From Sulfuricella sp. (GTDB taxonomy: Bacteria; Pseudomonadota; Gammaproteobacteria; Burkholderiales; Sulfuricellaceae): a stretch of DNA of 5,913 bases. Positions 1 through 4,632 of the stretch are shown in pieces (the stretch's first letter is position 1; each line of letters opens with the position of its first letter). The notes beneath the pieces are model-generated. The model made no database searches. It had not been told where the DNA came from and saw nothing but the letters and a program-made list of their open reading frames with translations. Made by a program: the position numbers and the translations under genes. The stretch spans positions 1 to 5,913 of the forward strand of contig JAIOJM010000015.1 of NCBI GenBank assembly GCA_019911785.1. Direction: 5' to 3'.

Positions 1-15
1 GGAGAACGATGTCAC
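1..15 (-). CDS. possible 5' end of a toxin gene (partial, runs off the window)
   Basis: On the minus strand a GTG codon (13-15) overlaps the antitoxin's TGA stop in a GTGA arrangement, and the frame stays open for the five visible codons (M-T-S-F-S). Overlapping antitoxin-toxin pairs are typical of type II toxin-antitoxin operons, and DUF2281-type antitoxins are usually followed by a PIN-domain (VapC) or MazF/PemK-like toxin. Five codons cannot tell which family this is, or confirm that it is a gene. The call rests on the overlap and the neighbour only. Confidence 0.35.
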
Positions 16-215
16 CCGTTGCAGGCATGGTTCCACACCTCGTCCTCGGCGTTGTCCCAGATGCCCGCAAGACTGGATTGCTGTGCGAGCATCAGGTTTT
101 CGGTCTCGGCACGTTCGTTTTTGAGGGTGATGAAGTTGACGAAGTCCAATACCTCCCGCGCCAGAGGTTCGGGCAGGTTCTTGGCGCGCTCGTAAATGAT
201 TTCGGCGGTGTTCAT
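12..215 (-). CDS. DUF2281-type antitoxin of a type II toxin-antitoxin module
   Basis: A 67-residue protein starting MNTAEIIYERAKNLPEPLAR. The N-terminal half is helical, with the pattern 'Y-x-x-A-x-x-L-P-x-x-L-x-x-E-V-L-D-F-V-x-F' typical of DUF2281/VapB-like antitoxins. The tail, GIWDNAEDEVWNHA (about residues 51-64), is the usual acidic, Trp-rich end of this family, thought to contact the toxin. The Met at 213-215 is preferred over the upstream in-frame Met near 332 because GAGG (complement of 222-225) lies 6 nt before it and the extra N-terminal residues look non-coding. By family knowledge it would neutralise a co-encoded toxin and repress its own promoter. The partner would lie off the left edge. 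Family assignment is from recalled sequence pattern, not a search. Confidence 0.8.
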   Translation of the reverse strand: MNTAEIIYERAKNLPEPLAREVLDFVNFITLKNERAETENLMLAQQSSLAGIWDNAEDEVWNHACNG

Positions 216-240
216 GGCAAACCTCGTTGATAACAAAATC

Positions 241-246
241 ATTATG
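241..246 (-). promoter_or_regulatory. candidate -10 box for the antitoxin gene
   Basis: On the minus strand the hexamer CATAAT matches TATAAT at five of six positions and lies about 25 nt upstream of the antitoxin start. No convincing -35 box is found at 16-18 bp spacing, so this is a weak call. Confidence 0.25.
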
Positions 247-299
247 GCACAAAAGCCAGCAAAACTCCCCCGGTCTGTCTGCGCCATTCGGCGGCAGAA

Positions 300-405
300 A
301 AGGGGGTTCGACACCAAGCACCCCATCCCCATCCTAGCTTTCCCCTTGAAGGGGAAGGGACGATCACCACCACGTTGGAGAGAGAGGGGAAGTGGAGAGT
401 ATTAA
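300..405. repeat. dispersed intergenic repeat with an 8-bp perfect stem
   Basis: This C/G-homopolymer-rich stretch contains TTCCCCTT (340-347) and AAGGGGAA (349-356), an 8-bp perfect inverted repeat with a one-base centre. Sequences of this style (runs of CCCC, then CTTTCCCCTTGAAGGGGAAGG) recur between genes in many beta- and gammaproteobacteria and are often mis-annotated as short proteins rich in P, L and G. No start codon with a ribosome binding site or plausible protein is seen here. Repeat edges are approximate. Confidence 0.5.
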
Positions 406-409
406 CCTT

Positions 410-645
410 CTATGCCCACCACCCGGTTCCCCCTCTGCACCGCCTCGGTTTTCCGAATAGATCGGGGGCCGTCGGCGAGGACTGTCTGAGCGCGTAGCGC
501 GAGTTCCGCAGCCGCCCGATCTTTTCGGAAAACCGAGGGGAGCCCGAAGGGCCGGTGCGGCGGGGTGCCCTTTTGTTTGGTTACTTATATTTTGGGCAAG
601 CAAAATAAAGTAACCTGCTGCCGGGCAGCCCCCGGCATCTAATCA
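410..645. repeat. large structured intergenic repeat with a 24-bp inverted repeat
   Basis: Arms 443-466 and 515-538 are inverted repeats of each other with 23 of 24 bases pairing; the single mismatch is T458 opposite T523. The 48-nt interval between them contains a smaller CGCG-TAG-CGCG hairpin. A second inverted repeat follows: GGTTACTT (579-586) with AAGTAACC (608-615), then CCGGG/CCCGG near 618-635. This combination matches a dispersed element I recall from Xanthomonadaceae and Betaproteobacteria intergenic regions, whose translations are often deposited as short Arg/Pro/Gly-rich hypothetical proteins. Strong structure in every part and no gene-like start argue that it is non-coding. Function unknown; edges approximate. 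Confidence 0.65.
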
Positions 646-744
646 GCTGCGCGAAGCGCACAAAACGCTTGCTGCCAATCATGTCGGCATTATTGAAATT
701 GTCATATGGCAGCTAAAAGATCAAACTCATTGCGCATCAATCAA

Positions 745-774
745 TTGCAATGGCATCATGGGTGTCCGTATTAT
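745..774 (+). promoter_or_regulatory. candidate promoter reading into the gene cassette
   Basis: TTGCAA (745-750, four of six against TTGACA) and TATTAT (769-774, five of six against TATAAT) are spaced by 18 bp. Transcription would begin near 781, just before a 16-bp palindrome and about 47 nt before the cassette ORF. Cassettes normally lack their own promoter, so a promoter outside the left junction is where one would be expected. Pattern match only. Confidence 0.35.
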
Positions 775-779
775 TAAGA

Positions 780-807
780 AATGTACGGACGCATGCGTCC
801 GAATATT
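780..807. repeat. perfect 16-bp palindrome inside a longer inverted repeat
   Basis: CGGACGCATGCGTCCG (786-801) is a perfect palindrome. Beyond a single A/A mismatch the pairing continues for five more pairs (780-784 with 803-807, one being G-T). The half-site also occurs at 764-770 (GTCCGTA), which can pair with TACGGAC (784-790), so two alternative structures are possible. It lacks the unpaired loop and extrahelical bases of an attC. It could be an operator or an mRNA hairpin in the leader of the cassette transcript. Confidence 0.6.
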
Positions 808-812
808 AACTG

Positions 813-1420
813 TTAGCTATCAGAATTATGAAAAATACTGTACTCCTGCTGATTGCCTTTGCTTGTTATCCTTTGTCCGCTTATGCGGACTTCTCAGTGC
901 AAGGCGTGCGAACCTCATGCACAAAGGACGCTTTTGAGGTTTCTGCATATACGCTAATGAACGAAACACCAAAGAAGGCCATCATCGAGAAAGGGGAAGG
1001 AAATGAGATTTACTTTGGAACGGCAGGTCGTGTAGTAACCTGTCAAGTTGGGAAACGCATATTGAAAGCAGAGATAAGTAACGAGGAACCGCGCGAACGT
1101 GGTGCGTGTGGTGGTGCCCCTGGATCCGATATTTCTATTTGGATTGACGGCGTAGTAGTAATGCAGAGACAGCTTTTCAACAACGACTGCTATCAATCTC
1201 TTGATCGGCTAGTATTTAGTCAGAGCGAATGGATTGGCTTTGTCACAAAAATATGTGGCCATACCAGAGGTATGTATGTAGAAATGGAAGGATGCTTTGA
1301 CTTCAAAGAGGACGCATTTTTATCGCTCAAATTTCCATTGAGTCCCTTTCCACTTGAAGATCTGATAGCTAACAAAGCGCTCCAGCTGACGCCAAAAAGC
1401 GGCGCAGCTGAGCGCTAGCG
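813..1420 (+). mobile_element. integron gene cassette (one ORF plus attC)
   Basis: A 608-bp unit with the anatomy of an integron cassette: a left junction at G812|TTAGCT, one ORF starting 15 bp inside, and an attC at the right end cut at G1420|TTAACA. In a circular cassette the first bases (TTAGCT) join the terminal G of the attC to rebuild its R' site. Here the rebuilt GTTAGCT would pair perfectly with the R'' sequence AGCTAAC (1367-1373), and the complementarity extends to 12 of 12 bases (812-823 with 1362-1373). The cassette is visibly more AT-rich than ahcY and metF. No integrase gene is in view, so this is a lone cassette or the end of an array without a visible integron. Confidence 0.8.
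828..1418 (+). CDS. exported six-cysteine protein of unknown function, cassette-encoded
   Basis: I do not recognise this 196-residue protein. Residues 1-20 form a good signal peptide: K2 then a hydrophobic core, ending S-A-Y-A before D21. The mature part should therefore reach the periplasm or outside. It contains six cysteines (31, 72, 94, 121, 143, 156), an even number consistent with up to three disulfides, and beta-rich segments such as DISIWIDGVVVMQRQLF. The last 16 or so residues (NKALQLTPKSGAAER) are encoded by the attC site itself and end at a TAG inside it. This tail is common in cassette ORFs and probably carries no function. No clear Shine-Dalgarno sequence precedes the ATG, and the 5' part inside the cassette is only 15 bp, so translation may depend on the upstream leader. 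Low GC relative to neighbours supports acquisition by transfer. Confidence 0.75.
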   Translation: MKNTVLLLIAFACYPLSAYADFSVQGVRTSCTKDAFEVSAYTLMNETPKKAIIEKGEGNEIYFGTAGRVVTCQVGKRILKAEISNEEPRERGACGGAPGSDISIWIDGVVVMQRQLFNNDCYQSLDRLVFSQSEWIGFVTKICGHTRGMYVEMEGCFDFKEDAFLSLKFPLSPFPLEDLIANKALQLTPKSGAAER

Positions 1421-1426
1421 TTAACA
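1367..1426 (+). other. attC recombination site of the gene cassette
   Basis: A 60-bp imperfect palindrome. Outer sites: R'' AGCTAAC (1367-1373) and R' GTTAACA (1420-1426), with the invariant AAC and GTT triplets. Inner arms: AGCGCT (1376-1381), CAGCTG (1383-1388) and CGCC (1390-1393) pair with GGCG (1401-1404), CAGCTG (1405-1410) and AGCGCT (1411-1416) around an AAAAAGC loop. Two bases on the left arm, C1382 and A1389, have no partner. On the bottom strand these are an extrahelical G and T, the features known to direct integrase IntI to the correct strand of folded attC sites. Size, symmetry and extrahelical bases all fit. Confidence 0.87.
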
Positions 1427-1431
1427 ACACA

Positions 1432-1470
1432 GGGGAGGGATTTACTCCTGCAAGCTCACATCCCCTCCCC
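1432..1470. other. G/C-rich stem-loop between the cassette and ahcY
   Basis: GGGGAGGGAT (1432-1441) pairs with ATCCCCTCCCC (1460-1470) with one bulged C, around an 18-nt loop. No T-run follows on the plus strand, so it is not a canonical intrinsic terminator for the cassette transcript. It could slow readthrough into the ahcY leader or be a remnant of a dispersed repeat. Confidence 0.45.
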
Positions 1471-1491
1471 ACAAAAACCCCAAAATTCAGT

Positions 1492-1497
1492 TATAAT
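1492..1497 (+). promoter_or_regulatory. -10 box of the ahcY promoter
   Basis: A perfect TATAAT. Transcription would begin near 1504-1506, exactly at the 5' edge of the SAH riboswitch. The -35 region is poor: only CCCACA around 1468-1473 at 18-bp spacing, matching the ACA end of TTGACA. The coincidence of predicted start and aptamer edge makes this the likely promoter for ahcY and probably metF. Confidence 0.65.
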
Positions 1498-1504
1498 TCA
1501 ACCC

Positions 1505-1569
1505 AACCGAGGAGCGCTGCAACGGATTTCTTCCGTCAGGCTCGGTTTCCAAAGAACTGCGCTCGCCTG
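1505..1569 (+). promoter_or_regulatory. S-adenosylhomocysteine (SAH) riboswitch aptamer
   Basis: The sequence has the conserved signature of SAH riboswitches: CCGAGGAGCGCTGCAACGG, then CAGGCTCGG and a closing GCGCTC. Pairings seen: P1 AACCGAG (1505-1511) with CTCGGTT (1541-1547); an internal hairpin ACGGA (1522-1526) with TCCGT (1532-1536); and the pseudoknot GAGCGC (1512-1517) with GCGCTC (1559-1564). This class binds SAH, discriminates against SAM, and is known to sit upstream of ahcY and turn it on. Position directly in front of ahcY fits. Family recognition is from memory of the consensus; no covariance search was run. Confidence 0.93.
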
Positions 1570-1606
1570 TATTTAACCCGTGCCGGACACGGGATGCCAG
1601 GTGAGC
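1561..1606 (+). promoter_or_regulatory. switching stem of the SAH riboswitch (expression platform)
   Basis: GCTCGCCTG (1561-1569) can pair with CAGGTGAGC (1598-1606): nine continuous pairs with one G-U. An inner hairpin CCCGTG/CACGGG (1577-1582, 1588-1593) caps it. The left strand shares bases 1561-1564 with the aptamer pseudoknot, so the two structures exclude each other. No T-run follows, so the output is more likely translational than intrinsic termination. Confidence 0.6.
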
Positions 1607-1639
1607 AACACTCCCGCATCCCCCCGGCCACAACGTAAT

Positions 1640-1643
1640 GGAG
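1640..1643 (+). promoter_or_regulatory. ahcY ribosome binding site that decides a GTG start
   Basis: GGAG lies 6 nt before GTG 1650-1652, the ideal distance. The alternative ATG at 1638-1640 has only a C-rich stretch upstream and overlaps this GGAG. CTCC at 1611-1614 can pair with it and may act as an anti-Shine-Dalgarno. Confidence 0.7.
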
Positions 1644-1649
1644 TTCGCT

Positions 1650-3074
1650 GTGGCTGAAACCAAAAACTTTACCGACTATTTAGTCGCCGACATGTCCCTG
1701 GCCGTATGGGGCCGCAAGGAAATTCTGATGGCCGAGGTGGAAATGCCCGGCCTGATGGCGATTCGCGCGGAAAACGCCCAGGCGCAGCCTCTGAAGGGCG
1801 CGCGCATCGCCGGCTCGCTGCACATGACCATCCAGACCGCCGTGCTGATCGAAACCCTGACCGCGCTGGGCGCGGAAGTGCGCTGGGCCTCGTGCAACAT
1901 CTACTCGACCCAGGACCAGGCCGCCGCCGCGATTGCCGCCGACGGCATCCCGGTGTTCGCCTACAAGGGCGAATCGCTGGAGGAATACTGGGATTACACC
2001 CACCGGATTTTCGAATGGCCGCGCAACGCGAATGGTGAAGAAGCCCCTGCCAACATGATCCTGGACGACGGCGGCGACGCCACCCTGCTGCTGCACCTGG
2101 GCACCCGCGCCGAAGCCGATCTTTCCGTGATCGCCAAGCCGACCTGCGAGGAAGAGCGCGTGCTGTTCGCCGCCATCAAGAACAAGCTGGCGACCTCGCC
2201 CGGCTGGTATTCCTCCCGCATCAAGCACATCAAGGGCGTGACCGAAGAAACCACCACCGGCGTGCACCGCCTCTACCAGATGGCCGAGGAAGGCCGCCTG
2301 AAGTTCCCGGCGATCAACGTCAACGACTCAGTCACCAAGTCCAAGTTCGACAACCTGTACGGCTGCCGCGAATCCCTGCTCGACGGCATCAAGCGCGCCA
2401 CCGACGTGATGATCGCCGGCAAGATCTGCGTGGTGCTCGGCTACGGCGACGTGGGCAAGGGCTGCGCCCAGGCATTCCGCGGCATGGGCGCCACCGTGAT
2501 GGTGACCGAGATCGACCCGATCTGCGCGCTGCAGGCGGCGATGGAAGGCTACCGCGTGGTGACCATGGACGACGTGGCCAGCCTCGGCGACATTTTCGTG
2601 ACATGCACCGGCAACTTGAGCGTGATCAACCACGACCACATGGCAAAGATGAAGAACGAAGCCATCGTCTGCAACATCGGCCACTTCGATTCGGAAATCG
2701 ACATCGCCTCGCTGGAAAAATACCAGTGGGACGAGATCAAGCCCCAGGTCGATCACGTGATCTTCCCCGACGGCAAGAAAATCATCGTCCTGGCCAAGGG
2801 TCGCCTGGTGAACCTGGGCTGCGCCACCGGCCACCCTTCCTTCGTGATGTCGGCCTCGTTCAGCAACCAGACCATCGCTCAGATCGAGCTGTTCAACCAT
2901 CCGGAAAACTACGAGAACAAGGTTTACGTTCTGCCCAAGCATCTGGATGAAAAAGTGGCGCGCCTGCACCTGATGAAGATCGGCGTGAATCTGACCGAAC
3001 TGACCGATGTGCAGGCCGCTTATATCGGTGTGCCGAAGAACGGTCCGTACAAAGCCAACCATTACCGCTATTAA
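1650..3074 (+). CDS. ahcY: adenosylhomocysteinase (S-adenosyl-L-homocysteine hydrolase)
   Basis: This cytoplasmic NAD-dependent enzyme splits SAH to homocysteine and adenosine, relieving product inhibition of methyltransferases. From the GTG start it is 474 residues ([17 protein letters not shown]...), the usual size for the bacterial type, including the roughly 40-residue insert around [12 protein letters not shown] that shorter animal enzymes lack. Visible motifs: [13 protein letters not shown] in the substrate domain; [11 protein letters not shown], with K230 and D234 matching the human catalytic Lys186 and Asp190; C239 matching Cys195; the NAD-binding GYGDVGKG at 264-271; and the C-terminal KANHYRY, whose K468 and Y472 close the partner subunit's cofactor site. 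The ATG at 1638 would add four residues but lacks a ribosome binding site. Upstream lies the SAH riboswitch; metF follows after 89 bp. Confidence 0.97.
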   Translation: MAETKNFTDYLVADMSLAVWGRKEILMAEVEMPGLMAIRAENAQAQPLKGARIAGSLHMTIQTAVLIETLTALGAEVRWASCNIYSTQDQAAAAIAADGIPVFAYKGESLEEYWDYTHRIFEWPRNANGEEAPANMILDDGGDATLLLHLGTRAEADLSVIAKPTCEEERVLFAAIKNKLATSPGWYSSRIKHIKGVTEETTTGVHRLYQMAEEGRLKFPAINVNDSVTKSKFDNLYGCRESLLDGIKRATDVMIAGKICVVLGYGDVGKGCAQAFRGMGATVMVTEIDPICALQAAMEGYRVVTMDDVASLGDIFVTCTGNLSVINHDHMAKMKNEAIVCNIGHFDSEIDIASLEKYQWDEIKPQVDHVIFPDGKKIIVLAKGRLVNLGCATGHPSFVMSASFSNQTIAQIELFNHPENYENKVYVLPKHLDEKVARLHLMKIGVNLTELTDVQAAYIGVPKNGPYKANHYRY

Positions 3075-3082
3075 ACCCCTTT

Positions 3083-3157
3083 ACCGCAGAGGCGCGAAGG
3101 CGCGAAGATTACACAAAGAATTTTGTCATTCCTTTGCGTCTTTGCGCCTTCGCGGTT
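3083..3157. repeat. dispersed inverted repeat, copy 1, in the ahcY-metF gap
   Basis: Left arm 3083-3107 (ACCGCAGAGGCGCGAAGG...) and right arm 3133-3157 (ending CTTCGCGGTT) are inverted repeats with about 20 of 25 positions matching; most mismatches become G-U pairs in RNA. The loop is about 25 nt. The same unit (AACCGCAAAGGCGCGAAGGC) recurs after metF. Elements of this sequence are scattered in many proteobacterial genomes. It occupies nearly the whole intergenic gap and ends 6 bp before the metF start. Confidence 0.8.
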
Positions 3158-3163
3158 AGTTTT

Positions 3164-3994
3164 ATGAAAAAACCCATACTAAGCTTCGAATTCTTCCCCC
3201 CCAAAACCCAGGAGGGGATGGAAAAGCTGCATGCGGCGCGCAAGCAGCTCGCCCAGCTCAACCCGGAGTTCTTTTCGGTGACTTTCGGTGCCGGTGGCTC
3301 GACCCGCGACCGCACCCTGGAAACCGTGATCGAGATCCAGCGGGAAGGCCATGAGGCCGCACCGCACCTGTCCTGCATCGGCTCGACCAGGGAAAGCATC
3401 CGGGCGATCCTCAACGAATACAAGAGCCACGGCATCCGCCATATCGTCGCACTGCGCGGCGACATGCCTTCCGGCATGGCCTGCGCGGGGGAATTCCGCT
3501 ACGCCAACGAGCTGGTGGAGTTCATCCGCGCCGAGACCGGCGACTGGTTCCACATCGAGGTGGCCGCTTATCCGGAATTTCATCCGCAAGCCATCTCCGC
3601 CCAGGCCGACCTGGCCAATTTCAAGCGCAAGGTGGATGCCGGCGCCAATGCCGCGATCACCCAGTATTTCTACAATGCCGACGCCTACTTCAATTTCATC
3701 GACGAGTGCGCCGCCATGGGCGTCACCATCCCGATCGTGCCCGGCATCATGCCGATCGCCAATTTCTCCCAGCTGGCGCGCTTTTCCGATGCCTGCGGCG
3801 CGGAGATCCCGCGCTGGCTGCGGCTCAAGCTGCAGGGCTACGGCGACGACAGCGCCGCGATCCGCGCCTGCGGCCTGGACGTGGTGACCGAGCTGTGCGA
3901 GCGGCTGCTGAAGGGCGGCGCGCCGGGGCTGCATTTCTATACACTCAACCAAGCCGGCCTGATTTCCACCATCTGGCAGCGCCTCGGGCTGTAG
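3164..3994 (+). CDS. metF: 5,10-methylenetetrahydrofolate reductase
   Basis: This FAD-dependent cytoplasmic enzyme reduces 5,10-methylene-THF to 5-methyl-THF, the methyl donor for methionine synthase. It works next to AhcY, which supplies the homocysteine to be methylated. At 276 residues it is slightly shorter than E. coli MetF (296), mainly at the N-terminus. Motifs in order: FEFFPPKT, with E9 equivalent to the catalytic Glu28 of E. coli; SVTFGAGGSTRDRT (38-51); HLSCIGSTRESI; HIVALRGDMPSG, with D100 equivalent to the flavin-contacting Asp120; EVAAYPEFHP; ITQYFYNADAYF; IPIVPGIMPI; and the C-terminal HFYTLNQAG. ATG 3164 is chosen because the family starts just before FEFFPP. A TTG start at 3134 would add ten residues encoded by the repeat and is unlikely. 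There is no strong Shine-Dalgarno; the region before the ATG is the right arm of the repeat. Co-transcription with ahcY is likely. Confidence 0.96.
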   Translation: MKKPILSFEFFPPKTQEGMEKLHAARKQLAQLNPEFFSVTFGAGGSTRDRTLETVIEIQREGHEAAPHLSCIGSTRESIRAILNEYKSHGIRHIVALRGDMPSGMACAGEFRYANELVEFIRAETGDWFHIEVAAYPEFHPQAISAQADLANFKRKVDAGANAAITQYFYNADAYFNFIDECAAMGVTIPIVPGIMPIANFSQLARFSDACGAEIPRWLRLKLQGYGDDSAAIRACGLDVVTELCERLLKGGAPGLHFYTLNQAGLISTIWQRLGL

Positions 3995-4008
3995 ACGCTG
4001 CCAGTCAA

Positions 4009-4027
4009 GGCCTTGGAAACCAGGGCC
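4009..4027. other. small stem-loop after metF
   Basis: GGCCTTGG (4009-4016) pairs with CCAGGGCC (4020-4027), including one G-U, around an AAA loop, 15 bp past the metF stop. No T-run follows, so it is not a clear intrinsic terminator, though it may protect the mRNA 3' end. Confidence 0.4.
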
Positions 4028-4092
4028 TCGATATTGATGTGGACTTTCCCGCTCCCGGCTATACTGCAATTTACCCTAAAAACCGCAGTTCA

Positions 4093-4226
4093 TTAACCGC
4101 AAAGGCGCGAAGGCGCAAAGCCAACAAAAGCATGGTAACCATGCCGGCCTTCACCCGTCAGGTGATTGGGCGAATTGCAGCAACCCGTTGTTCTTGGTTT
4201 GTGTTCTTTGCGCCTTTGCGGTTCAA
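4093..4226. repeat. dispersed inverted repeat, copy 2, after metF
   Basis: Left arm 4093-4120 (TTAACCGCAAAGGCGCGAAGG...) and right arm 4204-4226 (TTCTTTGCGCCTTTGCGGTTC...) pair over about 18 bases with one mismatch. The left arm carries an extra nine-base unit. The roughly 83-nt loop holds two smaller palindromes: CATGGT-A-ACCATG (4131-4143) and TCACC-CGTCA-GGTGA (4151-4165). The arms match those of copy 1 before metF, in the same orientation. A partial AACCGCA at 4081-4087 may be a third, truncated unit. Confidence 0.8.
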
Positions 4227-4250
4227 TTGCTTTTTCCAGGTTTACCAACA

Positions 4251-4282
4251 GAAGTCAGGCAGATTTACGCCTGACTTTCTTA
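4251..4282 (+). terminator. candidate rho-independent terminator
   Basis: GTCAGGC (4254-4260) pairs with GCCTGAC (4269-4275) around an 8-nt loop, extendable by A-T pairs on the outside, and is followed by TTTCTT. It could end the ahcY-metF transcript before the downstream sensor gene. The T-run is short and interrupted, hence the moderate confidence. Being 257 bp past metF and only 27 bp before the next start, it might instead belong to that gene's leader. Confidence 0.45.
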
Positions 4283-4308
4283 CATTGGGCAGCAGACGGA
4301 ACCAGACG

Positions 4309-4632
4309 ATGCCACAAACAATAAAAAATGCCGGCCTGAAGACTCGTATTCTCCTGCCCCTCGCCCTGGTGCTGGCGATTCTGCTCGGCGCTTTCCACTA
4401 CAGCCTGTACCAGAACGAAAAAAAAGATTCCGAACTGGATTTCGCCCAGGACATGCAGGCGGCGGAAACCTACTATCACCGCGCCCTGCTCCGGCGCGCC
4501 GAAAAGCTGGGCGCCACGCTGGAAGTGCTGCTGCAGGACGAGAAGCTGCAGGCTGCGCTGCGCGCCAAGGACCGCGATGCCCTGCTTAACAGGCCGTTGA
4601 AAAACCCCGTCCGGCCCATGCTAATGGTATAA
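4309..4632 (+). pseudogene. membrane sensor-like protein, N-terminal fragment cut by an IS
   Basis: The start at 4309 reads MPQTIKNAGLKTRILLPLAL, with a single membrane helix at about residues 12-32 behind a positively charged N-terminus. A charged helical segment follows (about 36-94), with the pattern AAETYYHRALLRRAEKLGATLEVLL. This is the usual beginning of an extracytoplasmic sensing domain in bacterial transmitters such as diguanylate cyclases, histidine kinases or chemoreceptors. The native frame runs to about N94, where the insertion sequence begins; the last 13 residues (RPLKNPVRPMLMV) come from the IS and end at TAA 4630-4632. The output domain would lie beyond the window, so which class this was cannot be told. 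The ribosome binding site is weak (GGA at 4298-4300). The fragment is probably inactive. Confidence 0.65.
4590..4608 (+). repeat. left terminal inverted repeat of the IS
   Basis: Reading inwards, CAGGCCGTTGAAAAACCCC matches the reverse complement of 5895-5913 at 14 of 19 positions (4590-4593, 4596-4602, 4606-4608). The exact outer base is uncertain because the host junction is known only from the interrupted reading frame. Confidence 0.72.

Larger units (their letters stand above)
646..811. other. AT-richer intergenic stretch upstream of the gene cassette; no gene seen
   Basis: This stretch lies between the structured repeat and the left cassette junction. It is clearly less GC-rich than the rest of the window. 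It holds a small TGCGC-GAA-GCGCA hairpin near 649-661, a candidate promoter (745-774) and a perfect 16-bp palindrome (786-801). I found no integrase gene, no clear attI and no second attC here. It may be a decayed integron boundary or the original flank of a secondary insertion site. Confidence 0.5.

Noticed and set aside
364..603. Minus-strand open frame of 79 codons (Pro/Arg/Gly-rich)
   Set aside because: It lies wholly within the structured inverted-repeat element, has biased low-complexity composition and no ribosome binding site. Similar translations are known artefacts of this kind of repeat.
616..680. Second attC upstream of the cassette
   Set aside because: There is an ATCTAAT-like heptamer and a TGCGC-GAA-GCGCA hairpin, but no matching R'/L' arms, no extrahelical bases and no GTT at the expected place.
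300..815. CRISPR array or tandem repeats
   Set aside because: The repeats here are inverted and of differing sequence, with no regularly spaced direct repeats.
780..818. The 16-bp palindrome plus GTTAGCT as an attC ending at the left junction
   Set aside because: The palindrome is perfect, with no loop or extrahelical bases, and the outer arms do not provide an R'' partner. The GTTAGCT is better explained as the cassette's own first bases.
1561..1630. Intrinsic terminator after the SAH riboswitch
   Set aside because: The 1561-1606 hairpin is strong, but the following bases are C/A-rich with no T-run, so transcription termination of the rho-independent type is not supported.
1680..3062. Long antisense open frames within ahcY (1680-2267 and 2328-3062)
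   Set aside because: They mirror the high-GC third-codon pattern of ahcY, are His/Gly/Val-rich without recognisable domains, and lack ribosome binding sites.
4060..4065. TATACT as a promoter for the sensor gene
   Set aside because: The nearest -35-like hexamer (TTGATG, 4034-4039) is 20 bp away, no TGn extension is present, and the repeat copy 2 lies between it and the gene.
3179..4069. 296-codon antisense frame over metF
   Set aside because: A shadow of metF in GC-rich DNA. Its start falls in the post-metF spacer and no domain is recognisable.
3706..4308. Upstream part of the long frame that runs from inside metF into the sensor fragment
   Set aside because: It overlaps metF in another frame, crosses the repeat copy 2, and is low-complexity Arg/Ala-rich. 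The membrane protein begins naturally at ATG 4309.
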